Assembly: GCA_021845155.1 (NCBI GenBank)
Contig: JAKBSB010000030.1
Span: 1-11,098 of the forward strand
Reading direction: 5' to 3'
DNA from: Thermoplasmata archaeon
Lineage (GTDB): Archaea; Thermoplasmatota; Thermoplasmata; Thermoplasmatales; Thermoplasmataceae
Length of the DNA stretch: 11,098 nt
Shown here piece after piece: positions 1 to 7,438 of the stretch. The position numbers were made by a program, and so were the translations under genes. Every line of letters starts with the position of its first letter. Within the stretch, counting starts at the first letter, position 1. The notes below the pieces were generated by a model that saw nothing but the letters and a program-made list of their open reading frames with translations, was not told the DNA's origin and did no database searches.

Positions 1-1
1 A

Positions 2-2968
2 TCTCTGGCTCTTTTAGTGGTAGGAGCGCTAATGATTCCTACTGTTTTTGCTGCATTACCCATGACCTATCCCAGCACTAATCCCGTCCCTGTAGATCAT
101 GTTTTTGAAAATCAGAAAGTTTCTTCCGGACTATCCCATCTTGAGGGCATATCAAGTCAAACTGGCTTCAACGGCAATGGCCTGAATATGTCAAATATTC
201 CCAGTTTCCTTCTGTCCCTCATGCATTACCTTGAGCAACTGATGAAAGGCCTTCTAGGCGACATCCAGGGGCTGTCAAGCGGGGTTCAGACCACGGGCTT
301 CTCTTCAACAAGCTCTTCCTCTGTCGAAATTGAAGGATATATAACAAATGCCTCATCTCCCGGTTCACCTGTAGCAAGCTCAATTTTAACTGTTTCCGAG
401 AACCAGTATTATACACAGATTGATACCGGATCAAACGGTTATTATTCATACGTGATGGTTCACCAGGGCAAAGGGGATCTTTCATATTTTGTGCAGGACT
501 ACAACCCTGAAATAGTGAGCGTGGATACTATCGGTCTATCCAGTGCATGGGTTAATGTTTCACTTAGCCCTGCAACCAGGTATAGCATAAGCGGGCTGAC
601 AGAATTCAGCAACAAAACACTTGTTCCGGGTGTGCAGATATATTTTTCAAGCACCTTTGGCAGATACACGGCACAATCATCCCAAAGTGCAAAATATTCA
701 CTAAATGTGCCTAATGGAACCTATGGAATAACCATATCTAAAAGGGGCATGAATCCAATCCCAGATCCTTATTATGTTATTGTCTCCGGCAAATCAAGCA
801 GCAATTTCAATCTTATCATAAATGTTTCTGCAAAGGCCCAGTTCAATGTCTCAGGTTTTATATTCAACCGTGAAAACAAGACTATTTCGGGAGCAACAGT
901 AGGACTTTACGGAAGTCCGGCAAGCAACACGACCACAAACAGTACGGGCGCATACAGGATAAAGGTTCCATATGGCATGGACATCATAACTGCTGTGGAC
1001 GCCGCATACGGCTATAATTTCACTGAAAGAACTGTCATGAATAACCTGACAGATGTGAATATTACTCTAACAAACAAGGACCCAATGCCGACCGGATCAA
1101 CGGTAGGACAGGCGAACAGCACTAATGTATCAAAAAACGTTCCCGGCAATATAACAAAGTATCTCAATGGGAATAATTCAAGGATAAACTATTCCAACAG
1201 CACGCTGAATATTACCCTGAGCGGAAACATCACAAATTCGCTGGATGGAAAACCGGTTGCTGATACCGCAGTTATATTCTACACGGAAATTAACGGAACA
1301 ATATTTGCTGAAAATGTAACTACCAATAATACCGGTTATTACAGGTTGGGTTTAGCATACACAGGAAACTATTCATTTGCAGTGAACGCAACCTTTTACC
1401 ATCCATATTTCTTCAATATAAGCATAACAGGGAATACTACCCATAACTTTTCCCTGGTTCCACTGCAGAGCCATATATTCTATGTGAGCGGCTTTGTAAA
1501 GATATTTGGACCGGGTACAGGCCTTTCCGGTGCGACTGTCAGACTCTATTCCAAGGATGGATCACTTGTGGAATACAATGTTTCAGGATCTACCGGCTAT
1601 TACCGCATGTTCTCCATTAACGGCCTTTACTCCATAAATGCAACAGCCTACGGTTTTACAGGATCAAGATCCGTCAACATATCGCTTAACAAAAATATGA
1701 CAGACGTAAACTTCTCGCTGAACCTTTCGGCAAGCATTGGAAACGGCATAGGGCAATCTGCACCAGGTTCCAGCACTGGTATACCCGGACTCAGCGGGCC
1801 GGGAGTCTCATCATTGCTGAACGGTTCTTCAGCATCTTCAAACGTGACCGGTTCTGGTCCCGTGACGCTTACCCTGCATCTGGAAAACATCACCGGATCA
1901 TTATCATACACCCAGTATGAAATCTATTTCATGATCGACGGCACCCAGTATAAGGCCATCGGAACCACCAATGCAACCGGAAATGTCACATTCAATTTAA
2001 ACGTAAAGGGGAACTATACTGTTCTTGCTGAAACTCTTTACAATCACGGCAACGCCACTGTGGTGAATGTGGAAAAGAACACCACAACGATCCTGAAGCT
2101 GCATCCGGTACCTGTTTTTACGAATGCACTTTACATTCGCAATGCCTATAATTCAACCTATGCAAACAACAGTGTGCCGCTGAATTCACTTAACGAGACA
2201 CAGGATTACATATTCAAAATAAATTATAACGGAAGCAGGCAGGTTGGAATTAACAGGACATATTATTTCAGGCTCCCTGAAGGGAACTATTCGTTCCTGT
2301 ACTCCAACAGCTATTTTGTCCAGAAAAGTTTCTGGTCAAATATAACTTCTGCCAACGTAACCTCAACCATCTACATTGATCCGTATCTGATTATTATTCA
2401 TGCAAACTCATCGGCAGAATGGTATTATAATCTTAACGGAATAAGTAGCATTGTAATGAAAGGGGACAGAAAAACGCAGGTCAACATAACCAGGGAAAAA
2501 TACGGATCAAACAGCATACAGGTCGGGATGGCGATCAATGGAAGCCGGACCCCGGTATACTCAAATACGGCTGATCTTTCACCTGGCAAGAATATATTCA
2601 ATGTTTATGCAAACATGACCGGCGAGGTATACAGCACTTACAACACCACGGCATTTATTTCAGGAAATTATGTATATCTGAATGGCACCCTGGGCCTGAA
2701 CTACAGCGACTACCTCTATTCTGTGAATCTTTCCCTGAATACGAGTCCACCAGATATAAGCAACGTCTCCATGAGTCTGTCCGGGTCGCAGGTGAATGTT
2801 TACCGCAATGATGGATTTATAAATTTGACATCATATTCAAAAATAACAGCAGACCCTGAAAGCGTAAATATAAAGCTGGTGAAGGATACAAAATTCTTCA
2901 GCTTCAACAGCCCTGTTGAATTGTATGCTTATTATATGTATGTTGCAGTCAATGGGAGTTATTCCTGA
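2..2968 (+). CDS. Large secreted/surface protein with repeated Ig-like (carboxypeptidase-regulatory-like) domains, 5'-partial
   Basis: The reading frame is open from the left edge. The first residues, SLALLVVGALMIPTVFA before ALP, look like the hydrophobic core and cleavage site of a Sec signal peptide, so the true start lies just upstream; the GTG at 17 falls inside this signal. Counting from that GTG, a helical stretch (about 55-85) and a Ser-rich linker lead into about six beta-sandwich units near 103-180, 188-270, 276-350, 399-487, 488-571 and 615-695. Most carry the pattern SG-hydrophobic, SGATV-L-Y, then TGYYR and NGTY, typical of CarboxypepD_reg-like folds. A further beta-rich Asn/Ser/Thr/Tyr region runs to the end. 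I count about 63 N-X-S/T sequons, implying dense N-glycosylation. No C-terminal membrane helix or catalytic motif is visible. It heads the MoxR/DUF58 operon, 9 nt before the next gene. Role as cell-surface glycoprotein or adhesin is inferred. Confidence 0.8.
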   Translation, partial: SLALLVVGALMIPTVFAALPMTYPSTNPVPVDHVFENQKVSSGLSHLEGISSQTGFNGNGLNMSNIPSFLLSLMHYLEQLMKGLLGDIQGLSSGVQTTGFSSTSSSSVEIEGYITNASSPGSPVASSILTVSENQYYTQIDTGSNGYYSYVMVHQGKGDLSYFVQDYNPEIVSVDTIGLSSAWVNVSLSPATRYSISGLTEFSNKTLVPGVQIYFSSTFGRYTAQSSQSAKYSLNVPNGTYGITISKRGMNPIPDPYYVIVSGKSSSNFNLIINVSAKAQFNVSGFIFNRENKTISGATVGLYGSPASNTTTNSTGAYRIKVPYGMDIITAVDAAYGYNFTERTVMNNLTDVNITLTNKDPMPTGSTVGQANSTNVSKNVPGNITKYLNGNNSRINYSNSTLNITLSGNITNSLDGKPVADTAVIFYTEINGTIFAENVTTNNTGYYRLGLAYTGNYSFAVNATFYHPYFFNISITGNTTHNFSLVPLQSHIFYVSGFVKIFGPGTGLSGATVRLYSKDGSLVEYNVSGSTGYYRMFSINGLYSINATAYGFTGSRSVNISLNKNMTDVNFSLNLSASIGNGIGQSAPGSSTGIPGLSGPGVSSLLNGSSASSNVTGSGPVTLTLHLENITGSLSYTQYEIYFMIDGTQYKAIGTTNATGNVTFNLNVKGNYTVLAETLYNHGNATVVNVEKNTTTILKLHPVPVFTNALYIRNAYNSTYANNSVPLNSLNETQDYIFKINYNGSRQVGINRTYYFRLPEGNYSFLYSNSYFVQKSFWSNITSANVTSTIYIDPYLIIIHANSSAEWYYNLNGISSIVMKGDRKTQVNITREKYGSNSIQVGMAINGSRTPVYSNTADLSPGKNIFNVYANMTGEVYSTYNTTAFISGNYVYLNGTLGLNYSDYLYSVNLSLNTSPPDISNVSMSLSGSQVNVYRNDGFINLTSYSKITADPESVNIKLVKDTKFFSFNSPVELYAYYMYVAVNGSYS

Positions 2969-2973
2969 GGTGA
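2967..2973 (+). promoter_or_regulatory. Shine-Dalgarno site for the DUF4129-like gene
   Basis: GAGGTGA overlaps the stop codon of the surface-protein gene and sits 4 nt before the ATG at 2978. It fixes that start and supports translation from a polycistronic mRNA. Confidence 0.75.
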
Positions 2974-2977
2974 TAAA

Positions 2978-3670
2978 ATGGGTATATTAAATAGGAAACC
3001 GCAAAAAAAATCAAAGGCAGCAAAGCCTGAAAAGCCAGTCAAGCAGAAAAAAGACAGGAAGGACAAGAGGAGAGGTGCAGTCGAGAGTCACGTGGAGAGG
3101 ATCGTGGAGGTAAAAACTATCGGGGATATCACGCCCATAGTGGAAACCAGGAAGCTGATAGGAAACGAGGAATACAGGGATGCTGTAATTCTCGCATACA
3201 ACTCCGTGAAGAATGACTATATAAGGTATTTTTCAGAAGCTCCGGTTACAAATGAAAGCAACAGGTATTTCTTCATAAGATCATTGAAAAAATTCGGTAT
3301 TGACATACCGGAAACAGGTTATGTGGATAATCACGCTATAGTGGAGGCAATGGCTTCGGCACCTGAACCTGAGGAGAAACTTGCGGACAAGTTAAGCGCC
3401 CTCAAGAAGCTCACCCTGTTTTACCTTGATTTATACGAGAAGGCCAGGTTTTCAAAGGATTATGTTGTGGATGAAGGCACAATAGTGGACAGACTCACTG
3501 ATATATACAACTATATGGACATTGCAAAACTCTATTTTCCAAATGTTGAGATAAGGAAGATGAATGAAAATGTCAGGGATGAACCAAAGGAGACAAAGCA
3601 GGAAAATATGAAGGAAGATTCCCAGGAAACTGAAGGCAACGGGGAGAGTGAAGTTGTCAATCCTGAGTAG
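2978..3670 (+). CDS. Soluble DUF4129-like domain protein of MoxR/DUF58 operon
   Basis: A 230-aa protein with no membrane segment or signal peptide. Residues 1-32 are extremely basic (15 Lys/Arg), suggesting contact with the inner membrane face or a nucleic acid. Residues about 55-160 are helical and resemble DUF4129: an AYNSVKNDYIRYF helix, a segment where members carry a G-x-x-x-P-E-T turn (here GIDIPETGY), and a closing LTLFYLDLYEKARFS helix like the family's LTxLYExARF ending. The last 35 residues are a charged Glu/Lys-rich tail. DUF4129 is usually the C-terminal cytoplasmic part of a membrane protein, often a transglutaminase-like one, encoded beside MoxR and DUF58. Here it stands alone. 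The family match is made by eye and is not certain; molecular function is unknown. Its 3' end overlaps the next gene by about 20 nt. Confidence 0.65.
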   Translation: MGILNRKPQKKSKAAKPEKPVKQKKDRKDKRRGAVESHVERIVEVKTIGDITPIVETRKLIGNEEYRDAVILAYNSVKNDYIRYFSEAPVTNESNRYFFIRSLKKFGIDIPETGYVDNHAIVEAMASAPEPEEKLADKLSALKKLTLFYLDLYEKARFSKDYVVDEGTIVDRLTDIYNYMDIAKLYFPNVEIRKMNENVRDEPKETKQENMKEDSQETEGNGESEVVNPE

Positions 3671-4157
3671 TGTCATTGGTTATTTTTTCGGAATGTGGAT
3701 GCAGAATATCAGGGCATACCCGCTGTTACTGTTCAGGTTCCTGATACCGATTGTGCTGATATTCGGCGCAACCTTCTCACTACAGAGGAGATCAAGGAAG
3801 ACCAAGATCGACAGTTTGCCAACTCTTGAGCAGAAAAGGGAGAAATTCATAGTTCCAACGGATTTCTTCAACAGGGAGCTGGAATTCATCAAGAATGACG
3901 ATTACAGGCATTACCTTAACCCAATACTCAAGGAGATGGACAACATGGAAACGATCAGGCAGAATCTCAAGATACTCATGAAGAGGTATTCCAAATACGA
4001 AAACATGAGCCAGTCCTCGTATTCAAGGAGAAAGAAGAAGGGGCTGGAACTTAGAAATGAAACGTTCAACCAGATACTTGAAACCTACGCACAGGTTAAG
4101 AAGCTGAAGTTCAGCACAGTGGAGATGGAAAAGATGGAAAAGGGGAGGGTTCTATGA
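3648..4157 (+). CDS. Small single-span membrane protein with cytoplasmic helical domain, unknown function
   Basis: About 169 aa, not recognised as a named family. The N-terminus has one clear membrane segment (LLLFRFLIPIVLIFGATFSL), possibly preceded by a second weaker hydrophobic stretch (LSSVIGYFFGMWM). An immediate RRSRK cluster follows, which by the positive-inside rule puts the remaining ~110 residues in the cytoplasm. That part is helical and Lys/Glu-rich, likely coiled-coil. The start is uncertain: GTG at 3648 lies only 1 nt after GGGGAG (3641-3646), whereas TTG at 3654 has a better 7-nt spacing; ATG at 3693 would shorten the hydrophobic N-terminus. It overlaps the preceding gene by 17-23 nt and the moxR gene by 4 nt (ATGA). 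Its place between DUF4129-like and MoxR genes suggests it is the membrane anchor of that assembly, an inference. Confidence 0.7.
   Translation: MKLSILSSVIGYFFGMWMQNIRAYPLLLFRFLIPIVLIFGATFSLQRRSRKTKIDSLPTLEQKREKFIVPTDFFNRELEFIKNDDYRHYLNPILKEMDNMETIRQNLKILMKRYSKYENMSQSSYSRRKKKGLELRNETFNQILETYAQVKKLKFSTVEMEKMEKGRVL
4142..4149 (+). promoter_or_regulatory. Shine-Dalgarno site for moxR
   Basis: GGGGAGGG lies 4 nt before the ATG at 4154, inside the end of the upstream gene. It is the strongest SD-like site in the operon and suggests efficient reinitiation on the ATGA overlap. Confidence 0.7.
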
Positions 4158-5122
4158 CGGAACTTGATTTGTCGGATCTGCAGGATGTAAGGAAAAGTGT
4201 AAAGGATATTGAAAATGCAATCGGGAGGAGGGTAATCGGATCAGAGAAGATCATCAGGTTCATGTTCATATCGCTCATGAGCGGGAACCATATTCTTCTG
4301 GAGGGGGTTCCAGGACTGGCAAAGACAATGCTGGCAAGTGAATTTGCAAAAAATCTCTGCATGGATTTCAAGAGGATCCAGTTCACCCCGGATATGCTTC
4401 CATCAGATATCACCGGAAGCATAGTGTTCAACCTTGAAACAAGGAAAATGGAGTTCAGGAAGGGCCCAATATTCGCCAATGTCCTCCTTGCGGATGAAAT
4501 AAACAGGACTCCTCCAAAGGTGCAGTCGGCTCTCCTTGAGGGAATGGAGGAGAAGCATGTATCAGTTGGGGGAGATATAAACCCCCTTCCAGAACCTTTC
4601 TTGGCTATTGCCACTCAGAACCCGATTGAGCAGGAAGGAACATTCCCTCTTGCTGAAGCTCTCATGGACAGATTCCTGTTCAGGTGCATCCTGACCTATC
4701 CCACAAGGGAGGAAGAGCTGAGGATACTGAAATCAATTACAGATCCGCCTTCAGAGGAAGATTCCGTTCTGGATGGGGCAAAGATCATAATGCTCAGGGG
4801 AGAGATGAAAAAGGTCTATGCAAGCGATGAGATAATAACATATGTGGTGGACATCATAAGGAAGACCAGGGAACATGACCTTATATTCGTCGGGGCCAGC
4901 CCAAGGACCACCACAAAATACCTTAACGCAGCAAAGGCAAATGCATTCCTGAATGGCAGGGACTATGTCATTCCGGAGGATATAAAATACCTGAGCCGCG
5001 AACTTCTGAACCACCGTCTCATCCTGAGGCCGGAAGCCATGATAGAGAACGGCAATGATGTGATCGGTACACTCAACAGGATTATTGATGAAATAATTTC
5101 GGAAGTTGATACGCCTAAATGA
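4154..5122 (+). CDS. moxR: MoxR family AAA+ ATPase
   Basis: A 322-aa AAA+ chaperone-like ATPase, the usual length for MoxR. Visible motifs are Walker A GVPGLAKT (51-58), Walker B VLLADEIN (110-117, Asp114/Glu115), the PPKVQSALLEGMEE helix, sensor 1 ATQNP (153-157), the EQEGTFPLAEALMDRF block with the probable arginine finger Arg173, and a C-terminal GASPRTTTKYL sensor-2 region followed by the lid. Known MoxR relatives (RavA, CbbQ, NorQ, GvpN) remodel or insert a metal centre into client proteins together with a vWA-domain partner. The partner here is the adjoining DUF58 protein, whose ATG overlaps this stop as ATGA, implying coupled, roughly stoichiometric translation. The client is unknown; the operon's own surface or membrane proteins are candidates. 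Family identification is very secure, biological role is not. Confidence 0.96.
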   Translation: MTELDLSDLQDVRKSVKDIENAIGRRVIGSEKIIRFMFISLMSGNHILLEGVPGLAKTMLASEFAKNLCMDFKRIQFTPDMLPSDITGSIVFNLETRKMEFRKGPIFANVLLADEINRTPPKVQSALLEGMEEKHVSVGGDINPLPEPFLAIATQNPIEQEGTFPLAEALMDRFLFRCILTYPTREEELRILKSITDPPSEEDSVLDGAKIIMLRGEMKKVYASDEIITYVVDIIRKTREHDLIFVGASPRTTTKYLNAAKANAFLNGRDYVIPEDIKYLSRELLNHRLILRPEAMIENGNDVIGTLNRIIDEIISEVDTPK

Positions 5123-6432
5123 TAAAGAAATCAGGATATCTTCTGCTGGCAATACTGTCCTACGGAATCTTCGAATCACTTCTTCTGGGGTATCCGTATT
5201 ACATAGCCCTTGCAGTTATCCTGTTTTTCGTGGTATCTTCAGATATACTTCTATTCAACAGGGGTCCCGCCCTGGATCTTTACAATGTTGACACAAAGAG
5301 AATCATTCCGGGAAAGAGCTCAAGAAAATTCCAGACTGTTGATATAGAGATAGTTTTCAGGAACAGGGGGAAAAAAAGAGTCTATTTCCACTATTTTGAC
5401 ACACTTTCAGATGTTTTCAAAACCTCTGGAGAATTTGAAGGTTTTCTTTCACTGGAACCAGGGGATGAAGTTAAAAAACACTATTCAATAGAATCAATAG
5501 CAATAGGGAAGTACAAGATTGGTCCGGTTAAGGTTTACACCCAGGACCCGATGAAGCTCTGCCTGGTGGAATACACAATACCGAGGATAGACGAGGTAAG
5601 TGTGGCACCTGCAATAGCGGATATACACACACAGAGAAGCGAGAGGCTGAGCAATTTTGTATTCTACATGGGGGTGCACTATTCCAGGAAAGTTGGGCAG
5701 GGTTACGATTTCTACGGTGTAAGACAGTATACTGAAAGCGATGATTTCAGGTATGTCGCCTGGAACAGGTACGGTGCCATTAATGGAGAAGATCTCTACA
5801 TCAAGCAGATGGAGGAGGAGAAACCAATCGACGTTATATTCGCCATGGACTACAGCTGGAACGTGAATCAGGGCACAGCCGAGAAGAGGATGTATGACAG
5901 GATAGTCAACGTGGTAATCAATGCATCATATGCGATCCTGAAGAATCATGACGGAGTCGGTTTCATGGTTGATTCATCTGCACATGACCATTTCATTGCA
6001 CCCACAAAATCAGAAGAATCCGTCAAGAATCTCGAGAAGCTTGTGTCTGAAATAAGGCCGGACGGTACATTCAATATCCTTTCGCTCATGGAAAAGGTGA
6101 AGAAGAGGATAAAGAAGAATGCCCTCATATTCCTGATAAGCCCATTCTCGTATCCTGAGTCGTTTTACGGCGGGAATCCAAAGGACTACAAGATAGGAAA
6201 GAGGGTGTTCATTTTCCTTGTGGACCCAAGGGGATTTACGGAGGCGAAGGACGACCCTGTTTATGAAAAACTGCTTGCAAGTGCCGGACTGGTCGAAAGG
6301 GGATACCTGAACAATGTGGCGAAATTCTTCCAGAGCATAGGGCTGAAAAGTTCAGTGGCCAGGGAGAATGATCTTCTCATGAGACTGATGTCTGAATACA
6401 GGTATGGAAAGATGACAAATGAGGGGTATTGA
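5119..6432 (+). CDS. DUF58 domain (vWA-like) membrane protein, MoxR partner
   Basis: 437 aa. Residues 6-40 form a membrane hairpin of two close hydrophobic helices, followed by a beta-rich domain (about 50-165) and then the DUF58 signature at 194-234: GYDFYGVRQYTESDDFRYVAWN and a conserved E-D-L-Y-I-K-Q-M-E-E-E stretch. A von Willebrand A-like fold follows, starting at VIFAMDYSWN (239-248). The MIDAS motif is D244-x-S246-x-N248 rather than the usual DxSxS, and the later Thr-Asp position reads DGTFN, so metal binding may be altered. Such proteins are thought to act as adaptors delivering clients to the MoxR ATPase. Start ATG overlaps the moxR stop (ATGA); a weak GGAAG lies upstream at 5101-5105. 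The next gene begins immediately after the stop codon. Confidence 0.92.
   Translation: MIKKSGYLLLAILSYGIFESLLLGYPYYIALAVILFFVVSSDILLFNRGPALDLYNVDTKRIIPGKSSRKFQTVDIEIVFRNRGKKRVYFHYFDTLSDVFKTSGEFEGFLSLEPGDEVKKHYSIESIAIGKYKIGPVKVYTQDPMKLCLVEYTIPRIDEVSVAPAIADIHTQRSERLSNFVFYMGVHYSRKVGQGYDFYGVRQYTESDDFRYVAWNRYGAINGEDLYIKQMEEEKPIDVIFAMDYSWNVNQGTAEKRMYDRIVNVVINASYAILKNHDGVGFMVDSSAHDHFIAPTKSEESVKNLEKLVSEIRPDGTFNILSLMEKVKKRIKKNALIFLISPFSYPESFYGGNPKDYKIGKRVFIFLVDPRGFTEAKDDPVYEKLLASAGLVERGYLNNVAKFFQSIGLKSSVARENDLLMRLMSEYRYGKMTNEGY
6421..6426 (+). promoter_or_regulatory. Shine-Dalgarno site for polytopic membrane protein gene
   Basis: GAGGGG, within the last codons of the DUF58 gene, is 6 nt before the ATG at 6433. 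It supports this start and continuous translation along the operon. Confidence 0.65.
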
Positions 6433-7311
6433 ATGGATCAGTCTTTCAAGAGGATTCCGGTAAATCTTCTCATAATATCGCCCGCAATACTTCTCATCTT
6501 TTATGTTGTGCCAAAAATAGACACTTCCCTTTACATATCAATGCTGGGGGTGATCATAGCAATACCTTTCATAAAACACCTGACACCCAGGAAAATTTCA
6601 AGGTTCGTATACCCGGTTGCAGCCCTTGCCGGTGCACTTGTTTTCCTGAACACTGCGCTCACAGCAGCAGGCATAATCTCCCCGATATTCCTCATAGGAA
6701 GAATAAAGATTCCACTCACCATAACGACTGGAATAACCTTCTTTTTCAGCCTGGGAATTATATTTGCAGTGGAGGGGATATTTGCAAAAAGAATACATGG
6801 TTCAATCACTTACCTTTTCCTCTCACTGGGGACCTTCCTGGACCAGCTTGCTATAGCACACACCATGACATATACGGGTGTGAGCTATTTTTCCGCTGCT
6901 ACATCTGTCTACCTCAGGGAAGCACTGGCAATCTACACACTTATCCTTAATGGTTACCAGCTTGCACTGCCTCTTGCAGACACACATTTCAAGATCGATC
7001 CATTCCTGCTAATCACATTTGCATTTGTGGTTGTGGGTTTCATAGCTTCATTCCTCATTGAAAAGGACGAAGATCGTTCTGTCAGGGCCAACGCCCTCCC
7101 CTATCCAGTCATAGCTGGGGCATTGATTGGGGTTGCTGTTTTCGTTGCAGTTGATGTTCTTTCAAGATACGGTCTCCAGATATTCGGGGTATCTGTTGCC
7201 ATCCTCATCATGATAATTGCGGTGAGAAAAAGCTCAAAATCCGCAGACAATCTTGCAAAGAAAAAGATGAAGGAGACAGAGATACAGCTAAAAAAAGGTG
7301 GAGTTATCTAA
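6433..7311 (+). CDS. Polytopic membrane protein of MoxR/DUF58 operon, unknown function
   Basis: 292 aa, mostly hydrophobic, with eight or nine predicted membrane spans at roughly 11-27, 33-50, 59-88 (one long or two short), 96-117, 124-143, 157-183, 189-209, 222-242 and 247-264. The last ~28 residues form a Lys-rich, probably cytoplasmic helical tail (KSSKSADNLAKKKMKETEIQLKK). No transporter signature or catalytic motif was recognised. A few charged or polar residues sit within hydrophobic segments (Glu114, Asp137, His143, Arg162-Glu163). The ATG abuts the DUF58 stop with no gap, so it belongs to the same transcript and is its last gene: a T-rich tract and a new promoter follow. It could be the membrane platform or the client of the MoxR/DUF58 machinery. 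Another frame (6429-6950) is a shadow and is not credible. Confidence 0.85.
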   Translation: MDQSFKRIPVNLLIISPAILLIFYVVPKIDTSLYISMLGVIIAIPFIKHLTPRKISRFVYPVAALAGALVFLNTALTAAGIISPIFLIGRIKIPLTITTGITFFFSLGIIFAVEGIFAKRIHGSITYLFLSLGTFLDQLAIAHTMTYTGVSYFSAATSVYLREALAIYTLILNGYQLALPLADTHFKIDPFLLITFAFVVVGFIASFLIEKDEDRSVRANALPYPVIAGALIGVAVFVAVDVLSRYGLQIFGVSVAILIMIIAVRKSSKSADNLAKKKMKETEIQLKKGGVI

Positions 7312-7370
7312 GCGTACTGAAGGCAATCCAGGCAAAAGGGATAAAAGATGAACTGTTCACAGATCGTCTC

Positions 7371-7376
7371 TTTTTT
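7371..7376 (+). terminator. Probable U-tract terminator of the MoxR operon
   Basis: A TCTCTTTTTTC run lies about 60 nt after the stop of the last operon gene and before the next TATA box. Archaeal RNA polymerase terminates at U-tracts without needing a hairpin. No convincing stem precedes it. Confidence 0.5.
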
Positions 7377-7406
7377 CAGGCATGACATTCATTTTCAGTT
7401 CAGGTC

Positions 7407-7418
7407 AAAAATATAAAT
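7407..7418 (+). promoter_or_regulatory. Archaeal TATA box for the amidohydrolase gene (leaderless transcript)
   Basis: AAAAATATAAAT is centred about 25 nt upstream of the ATG at 7439, so transcription should begin at or next to the start codon. No Shine-Dalgarno sequence is present, as expected for a leaderless mRNA. Confidence 0.75.
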
Positions 7419-7438
7419 GATCCTGCCATGACCATCAT

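Noticed and set aside
600..2100. Tandem DNA repeat in the surface-protein gene
   Set aside because: The repeated units are similar only at protein motif level; I saw no long near-identical nucleotide copies, so it is an old domain duplication and not a DNA repeat array.
4111..4614. Long minus-strand open frame opposite moxR (167 codons)
   Set aside because: It lies antisense to conserved Walker A and B coding sequence, and its translation has no recognisable motif; it is a shadow of the real gene.
6429..6950. Plus-strand open frame overlapping the polytopic membrane protein gene
   Set aside because: Its His/Cys/Ser/Thr-rich, low-complexity translation is typical of a shifted frame. The 6433 frame has an SD site and coherent membrane spans.
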